64,000 bases of DNA, from positions 52,960 to 116,959 of the forward strand of contig MU657182.1 in the NCBI GenBank assembly GCA_026770575.1. Reading direction: 5' to 3'. The notes under the pieces were generated by a model. The model saw only the letters and a list, made by a program, of their open reading frames with translations. It made no database searches and had not been told where the DNA came from. Shown here one piece after another: positions 54,085 through 64,000 of the stretch. The number at the start of each line of letters is the position of its first letter. Position 1 is the first letter of the stretch. The position numbers were made by a program, and so were the translations under genes. The stretch comes from Pelagophyceae sp. CCMP2097. Lineage: Eukaryota; Sar; Pelagophyceae.

Positions 54085-55680
54085 CTACGCGTCGCCGTCG
54101 AGCGACGCCCACTCGCCCGTCGAGTCGTCGGCGCGCCGCTCGACGACGAAGCGGTACTTTTTTGCCGGCTGAGCGAACGAAAACATACCTCCCGCCGCCG
54201 GCTCCGCCGACTTGTCGGAAACCTTTGTCCTACCAACGCGCGTGGCGCGCGCCCGGAGCCCCGAGGCGAGACGCACACGCGGTACTGGGCGTGCTTCTCG
54301 TGCCACGAGGGCCGGAGCACGTTCGGGTCGGATCTCGGGTCGTGCGACGCCGGGGCGTCCGCACTGCCGCGCAGGCGGCGGAAGTAGAGCGAGCCGTGGG
54401 CCGGGAACAACGCGCAGAGGAACTGCCCGACGCGGTGCAGCTCCTCCTTGGACCCCGACGCGACGACGACGACTGCGGCGACAGCCGCTTTGTCCTCGCG
54501 GTCGCCCCGCGCGTTGCCGCTGCCGTGCCGGAACGAAGCAGCCTGCGCCTGCCGCGCCTCCTCGCGCGCGCGGTCCTCGACCTCGTCGAACGCCGGCAGC
54601 GGCGCCGCGGCGGCGCCCGTGGCGGGCGCGGCGGCGCCGAGCGCCGCGGCCACCGCCGGGGGCAGCCGGTGGGCGCCGCGGCCCTGGCGCGGCAGCGTCT
54701 GCATGATGACCACGTTTCCGAGGCACTTGCGTAAGAGGTGCGGCTCTAGAACCTTCCACCACGCGTCGTCCAAATCTGCCAGTCCGACTGGGACCAGCCA
54801 GTACCCCGGCTCTTCCTCTGGCAGGCACCGACCCCAGACGTCGCCGAGCTTGTGCTGCGCCGCCTCGGCGGACTCCGAGGCGCGCGTGGCCGTCGAGAGG
54901 ACGATGCGCGAGTGCGCGAGCGTCTTCGGGCGGAGGTTCATCAGTTGGAGGTGGGCTTTTGCGACGGTAACGTCATCAAACGCACACCAAAATGAATCCT
55001 CATCCTTCGCGTCGCCGCCAGACTCCGCCGAGACCAACTTGCGCTGCCGCTTCGGCGAAGGCTCCAACGGCGGCGGCTACGAGGGGCGGCGTCGGCAAGG
55101 CCGCACCTTGGCAAAAGCGACGCACCTCGTCGTCGTCTTCGTCGTCGTCGTCGTCGACGTCGTCGTCGTCGCCCTCGTCGTCGTCGTCGCCCTCGTCGTC
55201 GCCGGCGAGCGCCTCGCCGAGCAGCGCCTCTGCCGCCGCCTGGGCAGCAAGCGTCGTCGGCCGCCGCCGCAACATGTCGTTGGGTGAGACGCCCCCCCGG
55301 TGGCGGCCGGCGTCAAGGATCGAGAACGCACCGCCGCGCCGTCCGCCGCCGCCGGGTCCTGCTGCGTCATGAGCTCTTGCCTGCGAAGAGGCAACATCGA
55401 GCACGTTGGCCGCGCCGCAAAAGCACACCGTGCCTCGCGACGGCGGTCCTCGACGACGACTTTTGCGGAGGTCCGTTCTTTCATCGGGAGCTGCGCGTCT
55501 CCTCTCCGCCTCTCTGCCTCGGTCCGGGGTGCTGGACGACGCAGTGGAATACCAGTCGTTCTCCAGGAGCCATTCCGAGGCCCCGTCCGCACTCCCGGCG
55601 ATCTGGATCGCGCGCCGGATCGCCTCGAGCGGCACAGACCCGCCCAGCATGGCGGAGATGGTCTCCTCAGCCGCGTCCAT
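54085..55680 (-). CDS. UBA-like-domain protein of unknown function
   Basis: Five exons (55553-55680, 55332-55380, 55126-55239, 54279-55061, 54085-54168) join in phase into 385 residues. The N terminus MDAAEETISAMLGGSVPLEA with AIQIAGSADGASEWLLEND is a UBA-like three-helix unit. An acidic stretch encoded by GAC repeats (GDDDDVDDDDDEDDDE) is followed by a nuclear-localisation-type PSPKRQRK. The main domain contains FWCAFDDVTVAKAHLQLMNL, GYWLVPVGLADLDDAWWKVL and FLCALFPAHGSLYFRRL, ending YRFVVERRADDSTGEW. I do not recognise this domain. The acidic exon is low-complexity and its length may vary. Small exon 2 (49 bp) is the least certain part. Confidence 0.6.
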
Positions 55681-56212
55681 CGCGCTGCGAAAGGGCGCCA
55701 ACTGATGACACCCTGCCGCGCCTCGTCGGAAAATCTGGCGATAGGGACGACGAAAATTGCGCGCCGGCGGAGGGGCGGCTCGATGCGGCGCCCGCCGGGC
55801 GACTCGGGCGAGGTGTGCGAGCGCGTTTTAAGCGCCGTCGAAAGTTATGACGATTTCAACGAGCCGAGGCCAGCAGGGGAAGGTGTGCGCCTTATTTTGT
55901 GCGTCCCCGAGCGCGGCGCGTCCGGGGTCGTCGCCGGGTGAGGGCGTTGGACCGTGTCGCGGGGGAACAGGTGCGCGCGGCGCGAGTGGCTTCGCCCGGG
56001 GCGCGGCGGGTCGGGGCGCGGCAGAGGGGAGCGCGGCGGAGGGGAACGTCGCAGCGAGCGTCGGAGCACTGAGGACGCGCATCACAGTCTTGTCGTCGGA
56101 GCGCGCGGAGCGGTTTACGCGTCCGTCGCCGCGGCTCGCCGCCACCGAGTCGCCGCGGTGGTCTCGCTGCCGTTCCGTCCGTCTTTGTCCGCCGCGGCCG
56201 GCGCGCCGGCGT
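55681..56212. other. Intergenic region
   Basis: It lies upstream of the UBA-like gene and downstream of the LYR gene. Only Arg/Pro/Ala-rich random frames are present. Confidence 0.4.
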
Positions 56213-56533
56213 TTACTTGTTGGCCTCGCGCTCGGCCTCGCGCTGCCGGGGAAGATTGTACTCGTTCAGCTCGTACTTTTGCTTCGGGTCGTAGCGAAAC
56301 TTCACCGCCCGGTACTTCTTCAGCTGGATCACGCCGATCATCTCCTTCACCGCCTGGCGGCCGTAGTGCACGCGCCTCTTTAACAAGTCCATGGTGTATA
56401 TGTTTTTGTGCTTGAAAAACTCCTTCTTCGCCTTTTCCCGGACAAAGTCCAGCCCCGGCGGGTAGTCCTTGCCCACGGTCAAGATGCGCTTGTACAAAGC
56501 GCGCACCATCGGGTGGATGCCCGCCGACGCCAT
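56213..56533 (-). CDS. LYR-motif (Complex1_LYR) mitochondrial protein, ETFRF1/LYRM5-like
   Basis: A single exon of 106 residues from the ATG at 56533. MVRALYKRILTVGKDYPPGL carries the LYR-type motif (LYK), followed by REKAKKEFFKHKN. Later RRVHYGRQAVKEMIGVIQLK and KYRAVKFRYD match the C-terminal signature of the ETFRF1/LYRM5 branch. LYR proteins bind mitochondrial acyl-carrier protein and assist assembly or control of respiratory flavoproteins and Fe-S proteins. The gene is head-to-head with rotatin with 92 bp between start codons. Confidence 0.8.
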   Translation of the reverse strand: MASAGIHPMVRALYKRILTVGKDYPPGLDFVREKAKKEFFKHKNIYTMDLLKRRVHYGRQAVKEMIGVIQLKKYRAVKFRYDPKQKYELNEYNLPRQREAEREANK

Positions 56534-56625
56534 CGCGAGCTCGCGCCACGCCTCGCGCGGCCGCGGAAGAATCTGGTACTATCGCCGAAAAGATATTTTA
56601 GCGACGCTTCTGGGCATTTGAATTT

Positions 56626-59600
56626 ATGTCGGAAGCCGCGCTGGCGCGGTCGCGCGCCGTCGTGGCGCAGCTCGGCCACCGCCTAGCCGCGATCCGGGGC
56701 CGCGCCGTGCGGAACCTGGTCTCGAAGCTGGACATGGGACTGATTCAACTCGAGGACCTCGACGTGCGTGACTCCCGCCCGGGGGACCTATACACTGCGT
56801 TCGTTCGCCGACGCCTCGGCGCATAGGCGGCGGAGCTCGCGGCGGCGCTGTGCGTTTGATATCGTTTGCCACGCGCGATTGTCGTCTTGATTCAAACGCT
56901 AGGCTGGCCTTCGTCGAGTCTGACGACTCGCAGACCGACACCGCGGGCCTGCGCGACGCGGCGGCCGTGCTCGTCATGCTCCTGGAGCGGCACGCCCTCG
57001 GCCGAAACGCGCTGCACGACGCGGGGACCGTGGCGCGTTTGGAGAGAGTGGCCGTGGCGGACGACATGGCGCGCGAGGCAATCGAGCGCGTTCTCCGAGG
57101 TCTGCTGCGGTCCTCCCCGCAAAAGGCGCGCGCACCACCGGCCAAGGGTAATGGGGCCTTGGACGATATATTTGAGGTGACCAAGTCGCCTAAGAAGGCC
57201 GCGGCGCCGTTCGTCTTCGAAGATTTGGAAGACACGCTCGGCAACGAAGCCGACGCCGACTACGACGCCACTGCGTTTCAAGAGGATTCGCGGTCCGAGG
57301 AGGACGAGGTCCTCCCGGAGTTTGCGGTGACGGCGCACGGCTGGGCCTGCGCCAAGGCTTATCTGTCAAGAGGCGACGAGCGCGCTCTGATTGAGATCGA
57401 GGACCGCGTCTTCACCGTCCTCCGCGCTCTGCGGCGCGACTCGGCGCTGGTGCGCGAGTCACCAGCTGAGATTATTTCCTGGCTGAGGGCGTGGCCCATG
57501 GCAGACTTCCCCTCGAGCGTCTGGCTCCAGAGGCCAAAGTGCCTCCTCGCCCTGATCGACGTCTGCGCAGCGCCCGCCTCGGGCAAGATCGCAGACGGCC
57601 TGGAGAGGCTGCGCGCCCAGGCGGTCGAAACGGTGCTCGCCATCCTCCGGGCGGTGCTCCTGGTGGACGTGCCGCTGGCGCTCGACGCCTCCATGGCCTC
57701 GCAGCGCTCGCCGCGCGCCGCGACGAAGAGGCGCTACCCGCCGCCGCGGTCCGCCAACGGCCAAGTCGACGACGAAGCCTCGGACGACGAAGACGAGGGC
57801 GATGCGCGCCTCTTCGGAGACCAGAGCCGCGGGGCGCCCATCTCCGTCGCGGGAGCGTGCTGCCGCGCCTTCGAGGCGGCCGCGAGGTCAGTTGCCGCAT
57901 TCGGCAATTGGTCGGTCAAAGAGCCCGTTGCATTCGGTCAAAGAGCCCGTTTGACGCGAAGGCGATAGGTTACTGTCCAACACGTCCGACCCACGCGTCC
58001 GCGTCGTCGCAGCCGAGCTCGTCGACGTCGTCGCGCCCTTCGTCAAGGAACCCCCGAGACCCGCCGCCGACGAAGACCGGACGAGGCCCGACGTGCGTCT
58101 CCTCTTTGACTCTTGTACTGCCCTTTTTGACGCGTCTGTGTGAAAAACGCAACCCTTGGTAGGCCGACGGCTCCGCGGCGTCGGCGCTGGACGCGGCGCG
58201 CCTGTCGCGGTGCCTCGCGGCGCTCGAAGCGGCGCTGGCCTCGTCGACTGCGCGGGACAGCGCGGTGGACGGCGTCGAGTCGCTGCGGCTCGTCTCGGAA
58301 CGAATCCTCGCCCTCTCGCTCAAGCTGCCCTTTGGCGCGGCGCCGCTGCCGCCCAAGCTCGCCGCGCTACGCCTCGCCGCCTTGGGCGACGCGGCGTTGC
58401 TGCACCGAAAGCCGGACCTCTTCAAGGTCCTCGCCGGTGCGACTGACGCACGGTGCGCTGCGGCGGCGAAAGCGGCGTTCCGCGACGCCGCGCTCGCGGC
58501 GCCGCTCCTCCCTGGCGGCGCGCACGCTTTATACGCCATTGACCAGCTCGGCGCCGCGCAGCGCCTCGTCGAGGCTTTTGTGGCGTACGACGTGTTGGTG
58601 GCTGAAAGAAGCGGCGGCAACGACGTCGACGGCGACGCTTCCTTCGGCGAATCGTACGACGCAGAGGCGGCGCGGTCGGCGCGCGTTTCCGGCGATTCGC
58701 GCGCGGCGAAAGCGTTGGAAGACCCGCGCCTCGCCGGCGTGGGCGGCGCGTCGGACGCGCGCGCGACGGTCACCGCCCTCGTCGACCGCATCGTCGGCGC
58801 CTGGGCCTCGTGCGCCGCCGCAGCGTCGGGCGACGCCTTGAATGCGGCGCTCAGGGACGCGCGCCTCGGCTGCGTTTTGCGGCTATTTGCTTCTCAGTCT
58901 GCCTTCATACGCAGAAGAGCAGTCGAGTCCGTCTCAATGTGCACTTTTGAATACGCCGGCGACGAAGCGCAAAACGGCGTCGTCCTCGGCGGCCTCGCGC
59001 AGGCGAACGCGGCGCCGCTGCGCAGTTGGCTCCTGCGCTGCGGGTGCTGGAGTCTGGACGCTGCCACTCGTCAGGCTTCCAGGACGGTCCTGGCGAAACT
59101 TTTAGAGGCCACACCGGCCTTCGAGGCGCCGACGTGGCACCGCGCCGACGACGCCTGGTTCGAGGTCCTCGGCCTCGCGTGCGGCGGCGAGAGGCTCCCG
59201 CTCGCGCGCCAGCTCTTCTCGAACGACGAAGCATCTCGGAAAAGCGCCGCAAAAGCGCTGCGTTCGCACTCCGAAGATCCAATCGGCGCCCTGCGGCGGC
59301 GCGGTCTTGCGCCCGTGCATGCCGTGCCCGACGACGCGTGCAACACGCAACAGCTCGACGACTTCTTTTCGCGCGTCTTCGGCCGCGCTTCCAACGACGG
59401 CGCCGTTTCAGACCTCTGCGGCGCCATCCTCTGCCACGCGCAGCTTTGCGATTTGGACAGGCTGGCCGCGCAGCTCCTCGCGGCCGGCGCGCCGCCGTCC
59501 GGCGGCGGCGACGCGCGCGCCAAGTGCATCAATGCGCTCACTTCGCGTGGTTGCCTGCGGCGGTGCGCGCTCGCCGCCGTGGAGGCGGCCGTCGACTGCC

Positions 59601-62600
59601 TGCTCCCCTACGTGCTCGGCGCGCCGCCCGACGACGCGCGGGGCCGCTCGGACATTTCCCACGACTGCGCCGTCGCGCTCTCATCAGCGCTCTTCGACGC
59701 AGACGGGCCGTGCTGGCACTCGGGGCCGGCGGCCGGCGACGGCTTTTGCGTCTCCGCGGCGGCCCTATCGACGTTTTCAACTTTGGCGAACAACTGGACG
59801 ACTGTGCACCCTTCCGAGCGGCTCGCCTCGGCCGACGACGCCGTGGATTTGTACTACGCCTCTGAAGCGTCTGCCTTTTGCGCCAAGCGCGCCGCGACGA
59901 CTGCGCTGCGGTGGTGCGCGTTTGAGGCCGACGAGGGCGCGTTTGAGGAGGACGACGGCGCCTGGGACGATTCGCGCCTGGCGAAGCTGTGCGCATCGAC
60001 TTTAACAAGAGCGGCGACGCGCCGGGTTTACGGCGATGCCTTGTGCGACGTGACGCAGTGGCTCGCGGACGCCGACGCGCGCCGCGCGTTTTCCAAAGAG
60101 GCGTGGCACGAAGCGTTTAAACGACCGCTGACCATTTCCCCACAAGGCCCCGCGGAACGGCTCCTCCTCGGCCACGCGCTCGGCGCTCTCCGGCACGTCG
60201 TTTCGAGCCTCGACCGCTGCGACCATCGGTGGGCGCAGGTTTTACATGCTCTGAACACCGTCATAGCCCCAGCCGCTTTAGCCTTCCCGCCTTCGAAGAA
60301 GCCGCGCAAGAACGACGAGCCGCGGTCCAAGGCGAGCATGCACGACGAGGACTTGATGGCCGGCTGCTGCGCCTTTATCGTCTCCGTCTGCGATTCTTCC
60401 ATTTCGGGTCGCGCGCGAAAGGCCTTGGCGGCAGCAAACGTCGTCGCGCCGCTCGCGGCGCAACACGTGCGCGCGCCGTCGCGAAGCAACGGCCACACGC
60501 CTCGAGCGCTGCGCTGCGCGTTGGCCGTGCTGGAGCGGCTGCTGCCGCACGTCGCCGATTCCACGGCAATCGATCTTTTAAGGAACGGCGAGCCGGCGCT
60601 GCTGCGGAGGCTCCAGGCCCTCTGCTGTCAGCCGAGGCAGGAGTCGTTCCTCGGCCGCGGCGTGGCAGTCGCCGCTCTGAAATGCTGCAGAGCCGTGGCG
60701 CAGACGTTCGACCTCGGGGCCAACGCCTGGCTATTGAAGCGCGCGGTGGACGGCGACGCCACCTTGGACTGGTGCACGCGCATGGTCCAACACCGAGACG
60801 CAGAGATGCGGTGCCGCGCAATCGCGTTGGTCGCCGAGTTCGCGACGCGCTACGCCTGGGCGCGGCGCGTGGCGCTCGACTGGGCCGCCTCGCCGGCGCT
60901 GCTAGCGGCGGCGACGGACTTGACGGAAGCGCCCGCGGTCCGAGGCTCGGCGCTCTCCTTCTTCGCCGCCGTGGCGCGCCTCCGAAGGAGCGACCACGAC
61001 GCGGACTGCCTCGGGCCAATCGCCGCCGCGCTCCGGCCGCTTTTATGCGACGAGGAGCCGACAATCACGGCAGCCACAGTCTGCGCCGGCGCCGCCGAAA
61101 TCGCACTCGCGCTCGCGACTCCGGCGCTCGCAGCAGGGCCGGCGCTCGCCGGTCCGACGGCGGCGGCGTCCGCGCCGTCGTCCGACGAGGCCGGCGAGGC
61201 GGCGGCGCACGAGCCAAAGACGTTTGAGGGCGCGGCGGACCTCGCTTTACGGTTGATGCCGCGGCTCGTGGCGTGGCGCGACTGCTTCGACGCCGGCGTC
61301 GCACAGTGCGCGGACGTTGACGCGCAAGCGGGTCTCTTCGTTGGCGACGCTGAAGGCTGGGCTTTAGTCGTCGACCAGCGCCGTTCAAAGCGGCAGGTCG
61401 CGCACGACGTCGCGACGACGCTGGCGCTGCGCGCGGCGAGGAAGCTCGCGCAGACGGACGTTGAGAGCCGCGATTCGCTTTTGCGGAAGACGGCCCTGCT
61501 CGCGCGCTGCGTCGAGACGCTCGCCGAGGCCTCCAAGAGGCTCGTCCTCGAGGCGTGCGCTTCGTCGGCGGCGGCCGTCGCGTCCGAGGCCGCGGCGGCG
61601 ATTGCGGAGCTCGTCTATGGAGACGTCACCGCTCGACTTTCGCAGCTCACGACGACGACTTCGCTGCTGCGCGACGACTCGCTCGTGCCGCGCGAGGTCG
61701 CCGACGCGGCATCGAGGCTCCTCGCGCACGGCGCCGCGCAGCCGCAGGCGCCGGCGAAGACGGCCGCAATCGTCTCGGCCGCGCGCCTCGCGCACGCCCT
61801 GAGCGCATCCCCACGGTGGCGCCGCATGCGGCCCTGCGATTCGCTCGTGCGCCTCGGCGTTGAACTCGCGCGCAGCTACCTCGACCTCGACGACGCCGAG
61901 GACGACCTTTGCGAAGCGCCTGGCCCCAACGAGGCTGATGAGGCGCCGCGCTTCATCGTCGCGACGGCGCTGGCAACGGTGCTGGATTCCAACGCATCTT
62001 CCCGCGAGTGCGCCGAGGCGCTGAACCTTTGTCGCAAGCTGGTTGCAAAGCTGAAGGATCTTGCCAATTTATTGGATGACCTCGTCGATGTGACTTTGCG
62101 GCCGGGCCACTTCCCGGCGAATACGCACCCCGCCCTCCTCGCCGCCTGCTCCTCCGACCGGCGGCGGAGGAGGCAGCCGGTGCAGCTGGCGTCGTCAAAA
62201 ATGCAATCGACGCTCTTATGTCTCCGGTCGCTTTTACGGTCCGACGCATCTCGCTGCGCGGCTTTAGAGGTCGACGTTGCCTGCGAGCTCTCGCGCGCCT
62301 GGCGCGCTTTGGTCGGCGCTGGGGAAGTGGCTTCCGACTGCTTTGAAGTTTTGCTGGGCTGCGTGGTCAACTTGGCCGCGGGTGACTCCCAAGCCAAGCG
62401 TGCAATCGTGGCGCCGCCCACGGGCCTCGCTCAGCGCGGTTCTTCCAGACTGTCCCTGGCGCCCTGCGCGCCGAAGCGGCAGCATACGTCGCCAACGAGC
62501 ACTTTGGCGCACCGACTCATCGACCTTTGCCTCCGCAGCGACAAATCGTTCCCAACAGACGAAACGCCGCAATCGCACGACGTGGAGCGGTCTACGACTC

Positions 62601-63400
62601 GCGCGAATTTGGCGGCGGCGGCGCTGCGCCACATCTCAAGCGAATATGTATTGCTCCAGGGCTCGTTCATCGGAGACGTCGTAATAGCAATACGCCGCCT
62701 CGCAGCCACCGCCGCCGCGCCGTTCTCAGGAAGCCACGCGCACCGCGCAGCCGTGCTTTCAAGGCGAAGAGCCGCCTTCTCCAGGGCGCTCTCACTTTTG
62801 CGGCTTTTGGTCTCGATGACCATGTTCGCCGAGGCTCAAAGGGCTTTACTGGCGCACGAGCAGACGCCCGAGCTTTTAGCGGATTTGGTGCACTACTACG
62901 GCGCCTCGCAGCCGCGGAAAAAGAGTTTGGCGTCGCCGCGGAGTGTCATGGATGACGACGACTCCGCGCCGCGCGGCCGCGCGCGCGGCCAGGCGCGCGC
63001 CGCCGAGTTCACCGCGCTGCTGCTGCGCAACCTCTCTTTGCTGCGGCGCAATAAAGCGCGGATCCTAGCCCAGCCGCCCTTGATCTCGTTTCTGTTGGAC
63101 CTCGGCGCATCTCCGACATCGACGGCGGGCGCCGTTTCGGCGGCGACGTCGGGCTTGTGGGCGCTGCTGCACCACAGTGAAAAGGCGCGCATGCTGCTGC
63201 GGAGCGATTCGGAGACTGCGGCGCGTCTGAGAGCGGCAAAGGCGCACGTCGACGCGAAATGCCTCGTCGTCGGCGCCGACGACGACGACGACGACGGCGA
63301 CAGCGCGGAAGAAGACGACTGCGCCGCGCTGGCGACGGCGCAGCGCGCCATCGCCGCCGTGACCGCGCTCTTGGCCTCGCCCGACTCGGACGAGGAGTAA
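56626..63400 (+). CDS. RTTN: Rotatin (RTTN/Ana3-type centriole and cilium assembly protein)
   Basis: Five exons (56626-56763, 56827-56849, 56903-57886, 57969-58092, 58163-63400) join in phase into 2,168 residues, close to the animal protein of about 2,200. The N terminus is the rotatin signature: VVAQLGHRLAAIRGRAVRNL, then VSKLDMGLIQLEDLD. The rest is armadillo/HEAT-type helical repeat, for example LFASQSAFIRRRAVESVSMC, ALNLCRKLVAKLKDLANLLD and RARGQARAAEFTALLLRNLS, LLRRNKARILAQPPLISFLL near the C terminus, with acidic ends (ADDDDDDGDSAEEDDC). Rotatin is needed for centriole elongation and ciliary basal bodies. Exon 2 is only 23 bp but its phase fits both neighbours. Confidence 0.85.
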
Positions 63401-63962
63401 GCGCCGCGCCGCCCCTGCCGTTGAACATAAGCAAAACCGTGTCTGTCACCGCCGTCGTACAATTGTACGAGGGGAGCCTCGCAAAGAGCCTCGCGCCGTC
63501 TGCGGCCGGCGATACCTCCAGGGTCGCCTGTCTGAGCAAGTCGAATTTCCGATGCCGTCGCCGTCGTCGAAACCGAGCCTGTCGAGGCATCGGCCGTCGC
63601 GCGACACGTGCAGCATGGTGCGCGTCGTTGGACTGCCCGAAGCGACCATGGCCGGGGGGGCGGCAGCAGCAGCGCCCCCGGGCCGATACATGTAGGGGCC
63701 GCAACCCTTTCCCCGAACACTTATAACTCAAGTCTAGCTGCTTTGGCGATCAGGTCGGCGGTGGTGAGTCCAGGAAGGATTATTATCATAATATACTCAG
63801 CAAAGAATATTATCTTAGAAACTTACTGTATATTATTACGTAATTTACCATAATTTACCCTAAGAAAGGGTAACTTACTTTATAGAGGCGTCTTTAAATC
63901 CACTCTTATTGGCATATTTCAAATAGTGAGAGCTCGTCGCCCGCCCCGGTGCTCCTTGCGAG
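63401..63962. other. Intergenic region, AT-rich at right
   Basis: The region 63770-63910 is rich in ATTAT/TTACC words with a palindrome-like TTTACC...AGAAAGGGTAA. A TACAATTGTA palindrome lies at about 63465. No gene is supported. Confidence 0.45.
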
Positions 63963-64000
63963 ATGTTCCGCGCCACGGCCCGCGTGGGCCTTGGCGCGCG
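63963..64000 (+). CDS. Possible 5' end of a further gene
   Basis: The ATG at 63963 opens MFRATARVGLGA, basic and amphipathic like an organelle targeting peptide, and the frame runs off the window. Too short to judge. Confidence 0.2.
   Translation, partial: MFRATARVGLGA

Overview
The window is nuclear DNA of a GC-rich, intron-bearing microbial eukaryote. A flagellated alga of the stramenopile/ochrophyte type is my best guess; this is inference from gene content, not a species call. Supporting signs are a long organelle-type RAP repeat protein, a VKOR-thioredoxin fusion of the plant/algal/bacterial kind, MYND-RING-Sel1 paralogues, a ROK-type sugar kinase and three ciliary or centriolar genes (SF-assemblin, CCDC40, rotatin). 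Introns are mostly short (about 47-200 bp), usually start GTGCG or GTGAG and end TAG or CAG. I rebuilt exons by hand from splice sites and reading phase. In most multi-exon models the phases close exactly, which is the main internal check on the models.

Layout. 0-6 kb: partial secretory glycosyltransferase-like gene (-), a palindromic element, a RAP/SAP repeat gene (+) and a small unknown gene (-). 6.4-16 kb: one 13-exon gene (+) for an approximately 2,778-residue ARM-LRR-CHAT-NB-ARC protein, an NLR-like protein carrying its own caspase-fold protease domain and the most notable object here. 16.5-24 kb: a small acidic protein, the ribosome-assembly WD40 protein PAK1IP1/MAK11, SF-assemblin, and a Tudor-like/methyltransferase/F-box-like/LRR fusion. 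24-32 kb: a seven-bladed WD40 protein, VKOR-Trx and three uncharacterised genes. 32.1-34.2 kb: an AT-richer island with two related TA-flanked terminal-inverted-repeat elements, one carrying a captured gene fragment. 34.2-44.4 kb: a second WD40 gene with a 250-N gap, a TrhO/TSTD2-like rhodanese fused to an RRM, a MYND-RING-Sel1 gene with a damaged 5' end, a secreted glycosidase-like protein, a ROK kinase and a small two-exon gene whose intron copies its own exon. 45.5-56.5 kb: ubiquitin-like/ankyrin gene, WW-domain gene, CCDC40, a decayed MYND-Sel1 pseudogene, a UBA-like gene and a LYR-motif protein. 56.6-63.4 kb: rotatin. A possible new gene starts at the right edge.

The genes do not form a single pathway. 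There is a loose pattern in which three cilium/centriole genes each sit head-to-head with a minus-strand gene across a short shared upstream region (20.6, 48.7 and 56.6 kb). Two N-runs fall inside tandem-repeat genes and are probably assembly artefacts or under-assembled repeats.
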